The notes under the pieces: model-generated
What the model was told of the DNA's origin: nothing
Databases searched by the model: none
Seen by the model: only the letters and a program-made list of their open reading frames with translations
NCBI GenBank assembly: GCA_963706905.1
Contig: CAVPNY010000012.1
Span: forward strand, 434,001 to 498,000
DNA length: 64,000 nt
Source: CAVPNY01 sp963706905
GTDB lineage: Bacteria; Chloroflexota; Anaerolineae; Anaerolineales; UBA4823
Direction: 5' to 3'
Translations under genes and position numbers: made by a program
Shown: positions 1-7,971 of the stretch, piece by piece
Layout of the letters: each line of letters starts with the position of its first letter
Position numbering within the stretch: the first letter of the stretch is position 1

Positions 1-248
1 TACCGGGTCTGCTTACTGCCGGGTTGCTCACTCACCTGGGTGGACTGTGGGCATTTCTGGCCACAGAAATGGATTTTAAATTTCTTGCGCCTGTCTACGT
101 AGGTGATACCATCACTGCCAGCGCAGTCATCGCCGAATATTCCCAGGAGCGTGGTTGGGTGCGCCTGGAGTGTGAATGTCGCAACGCTGCAGGCGTCCTG
201 GTACTGCAAGCCGATGTAAGTGGGTATCCAGGGCAACTTGGTGAATGA
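1..248 (+). CDS. MaoC-like (hotdog fold) dehydratase, C-terminal part
   Basis: This is the 3' end of a gene that begins before the window; the open frame runs from base 3 to a TGA at 246-248 and has no start codon of its own that makes sense. The visible 81 residues contain a pattern typical of the hotdog fold of MaoC-type (R)-enoyl-CoA hydratases: a helix with LTHLGGLWAFLA, then DFKFLAPVYVGDT and strands ending with a short C-terminal tail. In that family the hotdog half binds the acyl-CoA pantetheine. The catalytic Asp/His region lies upstream and cannot be seen, so the enzyme could also be a thioesterase-like relative. No downstream partner is obvious: the next gene starts 150 bases later and is a cell-wall enzyme. 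Confidence 0.6.
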   Translation, partial: PGLLTAGLLTHLGGLWAFLATEMDFKFLAPVYVGDTITASAVIAEYSQERGWVRLECECRNAAGVLVLQADVSGYPGQLGE

Positions 249-398
249 AATTAAATCACCGATTTAGAAACTCCAATCCATCTGAATTCCTATAACCGAT
301 TGTTAATTCGATTCCAATAATTGCTGGTTGATCTGTAAGGTATACTTAAAATTCAATGGAAATATTGGTCTCTATCTTATGCGAAATTCTTTGACACG

Positions 399-1454
399 AT
401 GAAGAAACCACTCTCCCGGCGTGATTTTCTTAGCATTGCTGGCCTGGCAATTGGCAGTCTGGCATTTACGCCATCGTTCTCCCAGCCCAGTGATCAGGAT
501 AATGGACGATTAGCGCGGGTTACGATCCGGGATATTGATGTGCGCGCTGAACCCCGCGATGGCGCTCAGATTGTCGGAAAACGATTGCGCGACCAGCTCG
601 TCCAGATTTATTATGATTTAGAGCCACCTGATGCGCCAGCATTTTATAATAAATTATGGTACCGGGTTTGGGGAGGTTATGTTCACTCTTCCTATTTGCA
701 ACCAGTTGAGATCCGCTTTAACGAACCACTCCAAGAGGTCCGTGAAGGTGGTCAGCTATGCGAAGTTACAGTCCCTTACTCCCAATCTTATCGCCACACT
801 CGCTATGAAGGCTGGCGTTTAGAATACCGACTTTATTATGAAACCACTCACTGGGTAACCGGCATCGACGAAGGCCCGGATGGGCAGCCCTGGTATCGGG
901 TAACGGACGAGCTCCAGCCAGTTGATTATTTTGTCCCAGCCACAAATCTGCGCCCAATCCCAGATGAGGAACTTACTCCCATTTCTCCCAATGTTCCCTT
1001 CGAGGAAAAGCGCATCGAGGTAAATCTCGCGGCGCAGACTCTGATGGCCTTCGAAAAGGAACAGATGGTGTTACAGACTAAAATTTCATCCGGCATTCCA
1101 TCCAGCCGGCCAACAGATAATGGCATCCCCAGCGAGACACCCACAGGTCGTTTCAATATCTATTCCAAAATGCCCTCCAAACACATGGGTGACGGGCGAC
1201 TCATGGGCGGCGACCTGGATTTGAACGCATATGAATTGGTCGGTGTGCCCTGGACCATGTTTTTCCACCGCCTCGACACCGGTTACGCTTTGCATGGAAC
1301 CTATTGGCACAACAATTTCGGCTGGCAAATGAGCCACGGCTGCGTGAACATGCGCAATCCCGAAGCCAAATGGCTTTTCCGCTGGAGCATCCCGCCGAAT
1401 TATCCTGCAGTGATTGAAGAAAATGGATACGGAACACAGGTATATATTTATTAG
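399..1454 (+). CDS. L,D-transpeptidase (YkuD family) with twin-arginine signal
   Basis: Predicted cell-wall enzyme of 351 residues that would form 3-3 crosslinks in peptidoglycan or attach proteins to it, acting outside the membrane. The N-terminus has a twin-arginine-like signal (SRRDFLSIAG at residues 6-15) followed by a hydrophobic stretch. Residues about 40-185 look like two SH3-like modules. The YkuD catalytic domain occupies about 205-351 and ends with the hallmark His299 and the SHGCVNM motif, with Cys315 as expected nucleophile. The ATG at 399 has no clear Shine-Dalgarno sequence but gives a complete signal peptide. A close paralogue follows immediately, which suggests tandem duplication. 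Function of the family is well known; the exact substrate here is inferred. Confidence 0.88.
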   Translation: MKKPLSRRDFLSIAGLAIGSLAFTPSFSQPSDQDNGRLARVTIRDIDVRAEPRDGAQIVGKRLRDQLVQIYYDLEPPDAPAFYNKLWYRVWGGYVHSSYLQPVEIRFNEPLQEVREGGQLCEVTVPYSQSYRHTRYEGWRLEYRLYYETTHWVTGIDEGPDGQPWYRVTDELQPVDYFVPATNLRPIPDEELTPISPNVPFEEKRIEVNLAAQTLMAFEKEQMVLQTKISSGIPSSRPTDNGIPSETPTGRFNIYSKMPSKHMGDGRLMGGDLDLNAYELVGVPWTMFFHRLDTGYALHGTYWHNNFGWQMSHGCVNMRNPEAKWLFRWSIPPNYPAVIEENGYGTQVYIY

Positions 1455-1499
1455 AGCTCATCTCATAATGGCAGTTTTTTATTGATTACCGGTAAAAAG

Positions 1500-2549
1500 A
1501 TGAAGGCAAATCAACTTTCTCGACGTGAAATCCTTAAACTGAGCAGCCTTTCCTTCGGAGCATTGGCTTTTCAGCCGTTGAGCGCGCTTTTACCTCCAGA
1601 AGATCGCTCGGAACCAATCGGGGTTGGTCGAGTTACAATATCGAAAATTGGAGTATATAAAGAGCCTTCTCTCGATAGTGAAAAGCGGGAATCACGATAC
1701 CGGGATGACATAATCCGTCTTTACGAGGAAAACATCTCACCTTATGGCCCACCCCTAAACCCAAAGTGGTACCGGGTGGTAGGGGGCTACGTGCACAGCG
1801 CTTATATTCAACGGGTCGAGAAAGCGGCTCTAAACGAGCCCCTGCTATATGTTACTCGGGCAGGACGTCTCGGTGAAGTGACTGTCCCATACACCCAGAG
1901 CCTGATTAAACAGAATTCTGAATGGGCACCGTTTTACCGGCTTTATTTCCAGTCAGTGCACTGGATCACAGGTGTATCCATCGGCTCGGATGGAGAGCCC
2001 TGGTATCAATTGACTGATGAGTTATTACGGATTAATTACACCATCCCGGCGAAGCACGTCAGACCAATCACTCAGGAAGAGCTTTTACCAATCTCGCTTG
2101 ATGTACCTCCCGAGAAGAAATTAGTGGAAGTATCCTTGATAGACCAAACCATGACTGCTTATGAAAATGGCGAGGTTGTCTTACACACGAAAGTATCTAC
2201 CGGCTTGCCAGAATATGGGGAAACCAGCGGTTTATCGACTATAACGCCACGCGGTGACTACAATATCGATCCGAAAGTGCCATCCAAACATATGGGCGAT
2301 GGACGGATGACCAGCGAGATCGATGCCTATGAACTCCCAGGTGTTCCCTGGGTCTCGTTCTTTGTGCATAATATTGGGGTCGCTTTCCACGGCACGTATT
2401 GGCATGACAATTTTGGAGCCCGGATGAGTCATGGCTGTGTAAATATGCGCTGTGAAGACGCTAAATGGCTCTACCGCTGGAGCACACCGCAAGCCAGCTC
2501 AAAAGAGTGGACTATTAAGGGAATGGGTACGCGGGTAAAGGTATATTGA
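1500..2549 (+). CDS. L,D-transpeptidase (YkuD family), tandem paralogue
   Basis: Second YkuD-family transpeptidase, 349 residues from the ATG at 1500; an in-frame TTG at 1482 would add six residues but puts nothing useful before the signal. The N-terminus carries the twin-arginine-like motif SRREILKLSS and a hydrophobic segment. SH3-like modules precede a catalytic domain with FHGTYWHDN and SHGCVNM, so the His and Cys residues are intact. It matches the preceding gene along its whole length, including the VGGYVHSAYIQ and EPWYQLTDEL blocks. Only 45 bases separate the two, so they are probably cotranscribed. The two copies may differ in acceptor substrate or expression, which the sequence does not reveal. 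Confidence 0.87.
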   Translation: MKANQLSRREILKLSSLSFGALAFQPLSALLPPEDRSEPIGVGRVTISKIGVYKEPSLDSEKRESRYRDDIIRLYEENISPYGPPLNPKWYRVVGGYVHSAYIQRVEKAALNEPLLYVTRAGRLGEVTVPYTQSLIKQNSEWAPFYRLYFQSVHWITGVSIGSDGEPWYQLTDELLRINYTIPAKHVRPITQEELLPISLDVPPEKKLVEVSLIDQTMTAYENGEVVLHTKVSTGLPEYGETSGLSTITPRGDYNIDPKVPSKHMGDGRMTSEIDAYELPGVPWVSFFVHNIGVAFHGTYWHDNFGARMSHGCVNMRCEDAKWLYRWSTPQASSKEWTIKGMGTRVKVY

Positions 2550-2621
2550 TCTATAATCCAACTGTTCATCCTCTACATTAAACATCAAACATCTAACAAA
2601 TTATAGGAAAGGTTCATTGCT

Positions 2622-3053
2622 ATGCGTCGCATCCTGACATCACTCATCGTCTCAATCTTTGCATTGCTTATGGCAGCCTGTCTCCCGGGTGGAAAGATCA
2701 GCGTGATTGATGCCTGGGCTCGCCCTGCAAATCAGGGAGATAACAGCGCAATTTATTTCAAGATCAATAACCCTGGACCAGAGATCGACGCTTTGGTAGA
2801 GGCGCAAACCGAGGTGGCTGCTCATACAGAACTGCATCAATCCGAAATGGACAACCAGGGCGTTATGTCCATGCATCCCCAACACCAGATAGAAATCCCA
2901 CCAGACAACCAGGTTGAATTTGCCCCGGGTGGGTACCATGTCATGCTGGTCGATCTTCAGCAGGATTTGAAGGTTGGCGATACAGTTGAGCTTACATTAC
3001 GATTTCAAAATTTTGGGGAAATAACTTTAGACGTGCCAGTCAAGCAGCCCTAA
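2622..3053 (+). CDS. PCuAC-type periplasmic copper chaperone, lipoprotein
   Basis: A 143-residue protein of the PCuAC family (formerly DUF461), which delivers Cu(I) to the CuA site of cytochrome c oxidase together with Sco proteins. The N-terminal signal ends in a lipobox (LMAAC), so it should be a membrane-anchored lipoprotein. The metal ligands of the family can be seen: His in HTELHQ, Met in SEM, Met residues in VMSMHPQ, and the H-x-M pair in GGYHVML. The ATG at 2622 is preceded by an AGGAAAGG ribosome binding site. It lies tail to tail with the oxidase operon that encodes heme and copper assembly factors, which supports a role in oxidase maturation. Confidence 0.9.
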   Translation: MRRILTSLIVSIFALLMAACLPGGKISVIDAWARPANQGDNSAIYFKINNPGPEIDALVEAQTEVAAHTELHQSEMDNQGVMSMHPQHQIEIPPDNQVEFAPGGYHVMLVDLQQDLKVGDTVELTLRFQNFGEITLDVPVKQP

Positions 3054-3081
3054 ATTGTGAGTGTTCGGCTGATTAATCAAT

Positions 3082-3110
3082 AATAGGTCTCCTCGAAACG
3101 GCGACCTATT
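3082..3110. terminator. Bidirectional terminator hairpin
   Basis: Perfect 8-base inverted repeat AATAGGTC/GACCTATT (3082-3089 and 3103-3110), extended inward by CC/GG across one mismatch with a 7-base loop. It lies between the convergent PCuAC gene and the fused ctaAB gene and is flanked by T-rich or A-rich bases, so it could end transcription from both sides. Confidence 0.6.
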
Positions 3111-3129
3111 TTACGGTTTAGATTCCTGC

Positions 3130-4980
3130 CTAGATCAAGGCATCGACCATCAAAGCCAGGAAAAGAAATGTCAGGTACATGCTGGAATGGCGATACATTT
3201 TCCAGGCCACCTTGTTTCCTTCAGTGCGCCATACCTTCCAGGCAGAAAAAAGCAACAGCAGCCCTAGAATCATCGCCGAAACGAAATAAATCCCCCCACC
3301 CAGGCCAAATAAAGGCAGGACCAGGGTGAGCGCAACTAGCTCAATTGTATAAATCAAGATCTGCCAGCGAGTTTCCCGCTCACCACGCACAACTGGCAGC
3401 ATGGGCACACCTGCCCGAGCGTAGTCAACGCGCCGCACCAGGGCCAACGCCCAAAAATGAGGGGGAGTCCACATGAAAACGACAGCAAAAAGGAAAAGGG
3501 CGGGCACATTCAGGCTTCCAGTTGCTGCAGCCCAACCAACCAGGGGGGGAATGGCTCCCGCTCCGCCGCCGATCACGATATTCTGCACAGTGGTTTTCTT
3601 AAGCAGAATGCTGTAAAGCAAGACATAATAGATGATACCTGCCAGGCTGAGCATTGCCGCCAGGAAATTGACATAGACCACCAGCAGATAGAACGATCCT
3701 ATAGTCATTATGACGCCAAAGGCAAGGCCTTCCCCGGGTGTCAGACGACCTGCGGGGATTGGACGGCGCGAGGTGCGCTGCATCTTTATATCATCATAGC
3801 GATCGATATACTGGTTGATTGCGCCTGAGCCCCCCGCCGCCATCGCACCTCCTAACAATGTCCAGAAAGCCAGACTCCATGAAGGCCAGGCCTGTGCGCC
3901 AACCACCATCCCCACAAAGGTGGTCACCAATAACAGGGCTACCACGATCGGCTTGGTCAGCATTAGGAAGTCCTTGATCAAGGCAACTTTACTTCGGGCT
4001 TTAATCGCAGACGCATCTGCTAACTCTGCTTTCCTGGTTCGATCTGCCAATCCAACCTGGACTACCAGTATCACCATCGCTGCCCAGACAGCCACAGCGG
4101 TGGCGACATGTAAACCCATTAAGTAATCAGGAAAGCCTCTGGAGGCTTCAACTGATCCCATCAACGCCTGAGAGAGAAACAAAACCGCCCCAGCCGAGAT
4201 CGAGACAAGGATGGCCGTCTGGCTTCTCTGGGTACGCCAGGCCTGCCAAAATGTTATGGCTAATACGATTCCAGTAAAAAGTGTGATCAGGCGATGGATA
4301 AAATGGATCACCGCTGGATAATTCGACGGTGGAAATTGCCCATCGCACAGCAGCCACCCCTGACAGACCTGCGACCCTCCACTTGCAGAGACCATGGCAC
4401 CGGTCACCAACAAGATAAAAAGCGCAACAAATGCCAGTAAAGACAACCGTCCGAATGGCGACCGGAATTGAAATTGGATATTCTGCCGGGTCTGGCTACC
4501 CGCACTAGATTGCTGAACGGGAGAAAAAGCGATTATTGTAATCCCAATTAAGATGGCAAGCATCCCCAGAGCAAGACTCAAATGGAGGGCTCCAACAACT
4601 GGATTCGGCTCTTCCAAGGTTAAGAAACGGCCCAGCAAGATTTGTCCAGCCAGCAAAATATTTGCCCCTAATAATGGCAACGTAAGCCAGCGAATACGGC
4701 GAAAACGCAGCACCGCTAAGACTCCGGCAGCGACCAAGGCTGACCCCGCCAATACAGTGATACCTCGATGAAGATACGAAAACAAGGCCGAGGGTGCATG
4801 GGGGGGCAGCCAGCCACCGAGGCAAGTTGGCCAATCCGGGCACGCCGCACCGGACTCGGTGACTCGCATCACAATGCCTGCAATAATCAATAAAAATGTG
4901 AGTATTGATGTACCAAGAAGCAGATATCGATAATTATGATATGCCGTATCGCCGGATTGATCGCTGCTTAATAACATCAT
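3130..4980 (-). CDS. ctaA-ctaB: Fused heme A synthase / heme O synthase (CtaA-CtaB)
   Basis: A 616-residue integral membrane protein joining two heme-modifying enzymes. Residues 1-310 match heme A synthase (COX15/CtaA): eight hydrophobic segments, the CPDWPTC cysteine pair (47 and 53), LHR with His71, and a second His set in IHFIHRL around 229. Residues about 335-616 are a UbiA-type protoheme IX farnesyltransferase (CtaB) with the prenyl-diphosphate motif NQYIDRYDD at 388-396 and RTSRRPIPAG after it. The chain therefore converts heme B to heme O and then heme A for the oxidase encoded upstream. The start ATG overlaps the surf1 stop as ATGA, so translation is coupled. Such fusions are known from Chloroflexota and Thermus; the order of domains here is A then B. 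Confidence 0.93.
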   Translation of the reverse strand: MMLLSSDQSGDTAYHNYRYLLLGTSILTFLLIIAGIVMRVTESGAACPDWPTCLGGWLPPHAPSALFSYLHRGITVLAGSALVAAGVLAVLRFRRIRWLTLPLLGANILLAGQILLGRFLTLEEPNPVVGALHLSLALGMLAILIGITIIAFSPVQQSSAGSQTRQNIQFQFRSPFGRLSLLAFVALFILLVTGAMVSASGGSQVCQGWLLCDGQFPPSNYPAVIHFIHRLITLFTGIVLAITFWQAWRTQRSQTAILVSISAGAVLFLSQALMGSVEASRGFPDYLMGLHVATAVAVWAAMVILVVQVGLADRTRKAELADASAIKARSKVALIKDFLMLTKPIVVALLLVTTFVGMVVGAQAWPSWSLAFWTLLGGAMAAGGSGAINQYIDRYDDIKMQRTSRRPIPAGRLTPGEGLAFGVIMTIGSFYLLVVYVNFLAAMLSLAGIIYYVLLYSILLKKTTVQNIVIGGGAGAIPPLVGWAAATGSLNVPALFLFAVVFMWTPPHFWALALVRRVDYARAGVPMLPVVRGERETRWQILIYTIELVALTLVLPLFGLGGGIYFVSAMILGLLLLFSAWKVWRTEGNKVAWKMYRHSSMYLTFLFLALMVDALI

Positions 4981-5825
4981 ACATGGCCTTTCGATTTATT
5001 ATCTATTGGATTGGTTTCAATTTTCTCGTTTTGAATATACGGCGAGGAATTGTGTTTCCCAGCCTTTGGTGCTGAATTCTCTTTACGAATATAGAAAGGA
5101 TATCCAACGCCCAAAATGGTCGCAAAGATAAACCATTGAATGGCATATCCCATATGAGGGCCTTCGGTCAATTCAAGATCCACCTGACTGCGATAAGGGA
5201 GCGTAGTCCAGGATGGATCAGGATATGCCTGAACATAAATCGGCAGCAGCCGGTAAGGTAACTGTGATTTTATTCCCTGGACATTGACCATGTTCCAGGC
5301 CAACAATTTCGGTTCACCAGGAGCAGGCACCTGATCGATATGACCGCCAATATCCGGTGTGCTTTGAGAAGCCCGGATCACACCCTTTATTCTGACAATT
5401 CCAGGCTCATTATATTGCCCCAACCGACCTGCTGAATACTCCTCAAAAGGCACCCAGCCCCGGTTCACCAGCACGGCCTGATCAGACCCCTCAATATTAA
5501 GAGGTGTCAGCAGGTTTACCCCAGACTCATTTTCCCAAACCTGATTACGCAGAACTACCTCGCCAGATTGATCATACTCTCCGGTCACTTCGACATCTCG
5601 ATATTCCATGCCGCTTAGGTTCTGGGTTGCATCGGTCGACTGCGAAGCCATATTCAAATCCAATACTGGTTGTTCCATTTGCGTCTGAACTCTGGCATTG
5701 AAAGCCTGCCTTTGTTCCAGTCGATCGAGTTGCCAGATTCCCAGGCGGATCATCACCGCAACCGCGGCGATGACCAGCAGGGTGGTTTTCCACCAAGTGC
5801 GACTAAAAAACAGGCTCAGTGTCAT
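4977..5825 (-). CDS. SURF1-family cytochrome oxidase assembly protein
   Basis: SURF1 family protein of 282 residues that assists insertion of heme A into oxidase subunit I. It shows the family layout: an N-terminal membrane helix followed by LGIWQLDRLEQR, a long extracytoplasmic domain containing VLRNQVWENESGVNLLTPL and VLVNRGWVP, and a second helix near the C-terminus (YAIQWFIFATILGVGYPFYI). It sits between a cupredoxin-like protein and the heme synthase fusion, with 4-base ATGA overlaps at both ends, so all three should be made from one message. The C-terminal tail after the last helix is rich in Lys, Asn and Ser and is probably disordered and cytoplasmic. Confidence 0.9.
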   Translation of the reverse strand: MTLSLFFSRTWWKTTLLVIAAVAVMIRLGIWQLDRLEQRQAFNARVQTQMEQPVLDLNMASQSTDATQNLSGMEYRDVEVTGEYDQSGEVVLRNQVWENESGVNLLTPLNIEGSDQAVLVNRGWVPFEEYSAGRLGQYNEPGIVRIKGVIRASQSTPDIGGHIDQVPAPGEPKLLAWNMVNVQGIKSQLPYRLLPIYVQAYPDPSWTTLPYRSQVDLELTEGPHMGYAIQWFIFATILGVGYPFYIRKENSAPKAGKHNSSPYIQNEKIETNPIDNKSKGHV

Positions 5826-6382
5826 AGATCAGTTAGAACCCCATCCACAGTTCCCGAAACATCGTCTTTATTTTTGTTCTTCTCACGAGGAGTAAGTGGC
5901 CAGATAATCAAGCTATACACAAACATAAACATCGCCGTAGCAGGCGCGGCAAGTGCCAATGCAGCCAGACGGGTGCCGAGTGTAGTCGGTTCCTGGACTA
6001 ATAATCCCAGGTATTTCGTGTTTTGGAAAGAACAGGAGTAAGCTGTACGTTCAGCTTTTTCCATTAACAAGCTGGCTGAAGCCCCTGCAGGCACCCAAAG
6101 CGGTCCGAGCTGGTGATCGGATTCATCCTCGTTACGAACCACCAACATATCTCCTACCACAAAAACCATTTCCTCGGGGATCTCTGGAACTTTATGACCA
6201 GCAGAAACCTCAGCTGCAGTACCATAAGGAATAACCAGCTCAAGTACTTGCGGTGCGCGGTCGTTTTGTCCCTTCTGTAACTGGAAAGCTACTTCGCTCA
6301 CTAACCAGACTAATGCAGATGAAATCACAAATAAGAGTAAAAATCTGCGAAATCCGAGCCGAATTGCTGTTTTTGTATTCAC
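5822..6382 (-). CDS. Membrane-anchored cupredoxin-like protein of the oxidase operon
   Basis: A 186-residue protein I cannot name. It begins at a GTG (6382) with an AAGG ribosome binding site. One membrane helix at about 12-32 is followed by an extracytoplasmic domain of about 90 residues and a second helix at about 140-163. The middle domain looks cupredoxin-like: VVGDMLVVRNEDESDHQLGP, then PAGASASLL, then YSCSF, which resembles the plastocyanin pattern of an early His and a late Cys. A downstream Met ligand is uncertain. Placed between sco1 and surf1 and translationally coupled to surf1, it is probably a copper- or heme-site assembly factor or an electron carrier for the caa3 oxidase. The function is inference from fold pattern and position. 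Confidence 0.6.
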   Translation of the reverse strand: MNTKTAIRLGFRRFLLLFVISSALVWLVSEVAFQLQKGQNDRAPQVLELVIPYGTAAEVSAGHKVPEIPEEMVFVVGDMLVVRNEDESDHQLGPLWVPAGASASLLMEKAERTAYSCSFQNTKYLGLLVQEPTTLGTRLAALALAAPATAMFMFVYSLIIWPLTPREKNKNKDDVSGTVDGVLTDL

Positions 6383-6402
6383 GCTTCAACCTTCGAGGAC
6401 CC

Positions 6403-7008
6403 TTAATTCTCATTCAACAAATGGACAACATCTTCGGCGATGACCTCACTGCTCGTCCCGAACAGGTAGGTCAATCTAAGGTTTCCATTCTTGTCGATTA
6501 TATATGTACGGGCGGAGTGGTCGACCAGGTAATTATCCGGGTCGTCTGATTCCACTTTGGCCTGGAAAACCCCGTAATCCTTCCAGACTGGCTCTAATAA
6601 GCTTCGCTCCTGAGTAAGCCCTATGAAGTCGCTATCAAAATTTTCCAGATATTTCTTTAATTGCTCTGCTGTATCACGCTCAGGGTCTGCTGTGATAAAT
6701 AGAAAGACGACATCCTTCGATTGGTTACCCAATTGAGCTTTGATTTGCTTGAAATCTGTCAAGGTTACCGGACAGACATCCGGGCAGTGGGTGTAACCAA
6801 AGAAAACCAGGACTACCTTCCCTTTTTGGTCACTCAGGCGATATGGTTGACCATGCTGATCCAACAGCTCAAAGTCTGGAGCAAGAGCCGGTGGATCGAT
6901 TAGCGACCCCTGGTAAGCATATGGCCTGGCAAAGGTCAACGTGGCATATACAATTCCGATTCCCGTCAGGATTGCGACACCAAAAAGCACAGCCTTTCGA
7001 ATATTCAT
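6403..7008 (-). CDS. SCO1/SenC family copper chaperone
   Basis: About 201 residues; SCO proteins carry copper or act as thiol reductants for the CuA centre of oxidase subunit II. A single N-terminal membrane helix anchors a thioredoxin-fold domain. The copper-binding CPDVCP motif is present near residue 76 and the third ligand is the His in VDHSARTY. FELLDQHGQPYRLSDQKGK and FFGYTHCPDVCP are typical of the family. The ATG at 7008 is preferred over an in-frame TTG three bases upstream. It lies 61 bases after the subunit III gene and 20 bases before the cupredoxin-like gene. Confidence 0.93.
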   Translation of the reverse strand: MNIRKAVLFGVAILTGIGIVYATLTFARPYAYQGSLIDPPALAPDFELLDQHGQPYRLSDQKGKVVLVFFGYTHCPDVCPVTLTDFKQIKAQLGNQSKDVVFLFITADPERDTAEQLKKYLENFDSDFIGLTQERSLLEPVWKDYGVFQAKVESDDPDNYLVDHSARTYIIDKNGNLRLTYLFGTSSEVIAEDVVHLLNEN

Positions 7009-7069
7009 CAATCAACACCATTTCCGAAAATATCTGCCGGTCAATTCCGAGCGGCGATATATTCCAAGC

Positions 7070-7645
7070 CTACCCAACCGGGGTTCCCATGAGGTACAAA
7101 GCCGAGTAGAAGAACACCCACACCACATCTACGAAGTGCCAGTACACGGCCGCAGCCTCGACTGGAAAATGACGTTCCTGTGAGTACAAGCCTTTCCGCC
7201 CATTACGGTAAACAATGACCAGGAAAATAACGCCCGTGAGGACATGGAAGGCATGAAACCCGGTCATAGTATAGAAAATGGAAGACATAGCGTTATCGCC
7301 TGCAGAAAACGGGGCGATCTGCCATTCAACACCCACAACGCCAATCAGGAATACCACACCTAATACAATCGTAATCAATGTGCCACGTAAGAATCCCTTT
7401 TGATCGCCATAAGTGACGGCAATTTCAGCGCGGTTCATGAAGAAACTACTCAGAAGTAAAACCGAGGTAACAATTAAACCTAGTAGCTGGTTTAGATCCG
7501 GTCGCTCGCCGCCAAAAAGATAGAAACGGCTGACAAGCAAACCACCAAAAACAAATGCATCAGATAGGATGAACAACCAGAGGCCCATCCGGTTCGTGGC
7601 AGAGCGAAATCGATAATCTTTCATGGTATCCGTTTGAGTCGTCAT
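7070..7645 (-). CDS. ctaE: Cytochrome c oxidase subunit III
   Basis: Heme-copper oxidase subunit III of about 191 residues with five membrane helices, the short form found in many caa3 enzymes. Family features include MGLWLFILSDAFVFGGLL near the start, FHAFHVLTGVIFL and the C-terminal YWHFVDVVWVFFYSALYL. The frame is open upstream to 7750, but the ATG at 7645 follows a GGGGAG ribosome binding site and begins only five bases after the subunit IV stop, while the extension would overlap that gene. Subunit III stabilises subunit I and supports proton uptake. It is part of the oxidase operon, followed by sco1. Confidence 0.92.
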   Translation of the reverse strand: MTTQTDTMKDYRFRSATNRMGLWLFILSDAFVFGGLLVSRFYLFGGERPDLNQLLGLIVTSVLLLSSFFMNRAEIAVTYGDQKGFLRGTLITIVLGVVFLIGVVGVEWQIAPFSAGDNAMSSIFYTMTGFHAFHVLTGVIFLVIVYRNGRKGLYSQERHFPVEAAAVYWHFVDVVWVFFYSALYLMGTPVG

Positions 7646-7650
7646 CAGAA

Positions 7651-7866
7651 TTACTCCCCACCTTCTCCAAACAGTCTGGGAAGATGCATATAGTCTCTGA
7701 CAATGAAGAATGCTTTGATGATGGCTATCCCCCACAAAGGCCAGGTCCAACCGACAGCAATCTTACCGATGAAGAATTCACCGATCGTCAATACAATCAA
7801 AAGAATCATGACTGCTATCCCGATCCGGTAAGCAGCCGACTTCTGATCATCCATTTTATTTTCCAT
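7651..7866 (-). CDS. Cytochrome c oxidase subunit IV
   Basis: A 71-residue protein with two or three short hydrophobic helices, matching the small prokaryotic subunit IV of caa3-type oxidases (RIGIAVMILLIVLTIGEFFIG, then WPLWGIAIIKAFFIVRDYMHL). In these enzymes it sits in the membrane near subunits I and III and helps assembly. The ATG at 7866 has an AAAGGA ribosome binding site eight bases upstream. The GGGGAG and stop codon at its end also form the ribosome binding site for subunit III, so the two are coupled. The identification rests on length, helices and position between subunits I and III. Confidence 0.85.
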   Translation of the reverse strand: MENKMDDQKSAAYRIGIAVMILLIVLTIGEFFIGKIAVGWTWPLWGIAIIKAFFIVRDYMHLPRLFGEGGE

Positions 7867-7971
7867 TTCTATTCATCCTTTCACAGATCTCATTCGAGCC
7901 CAAATATAGAAAAACACGTTCTAGGCGATTTGCAGATGAGTTTTGAGGTTTCCTATGTGCACTCGTCTGCA

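Noticed and set aside
3457..4771. Plus-strand open frames opposite ctaA-ctaB and elsewhere
   Set aside because: They are shadows of strong genes, with no family motif and no ribosome binding sites.
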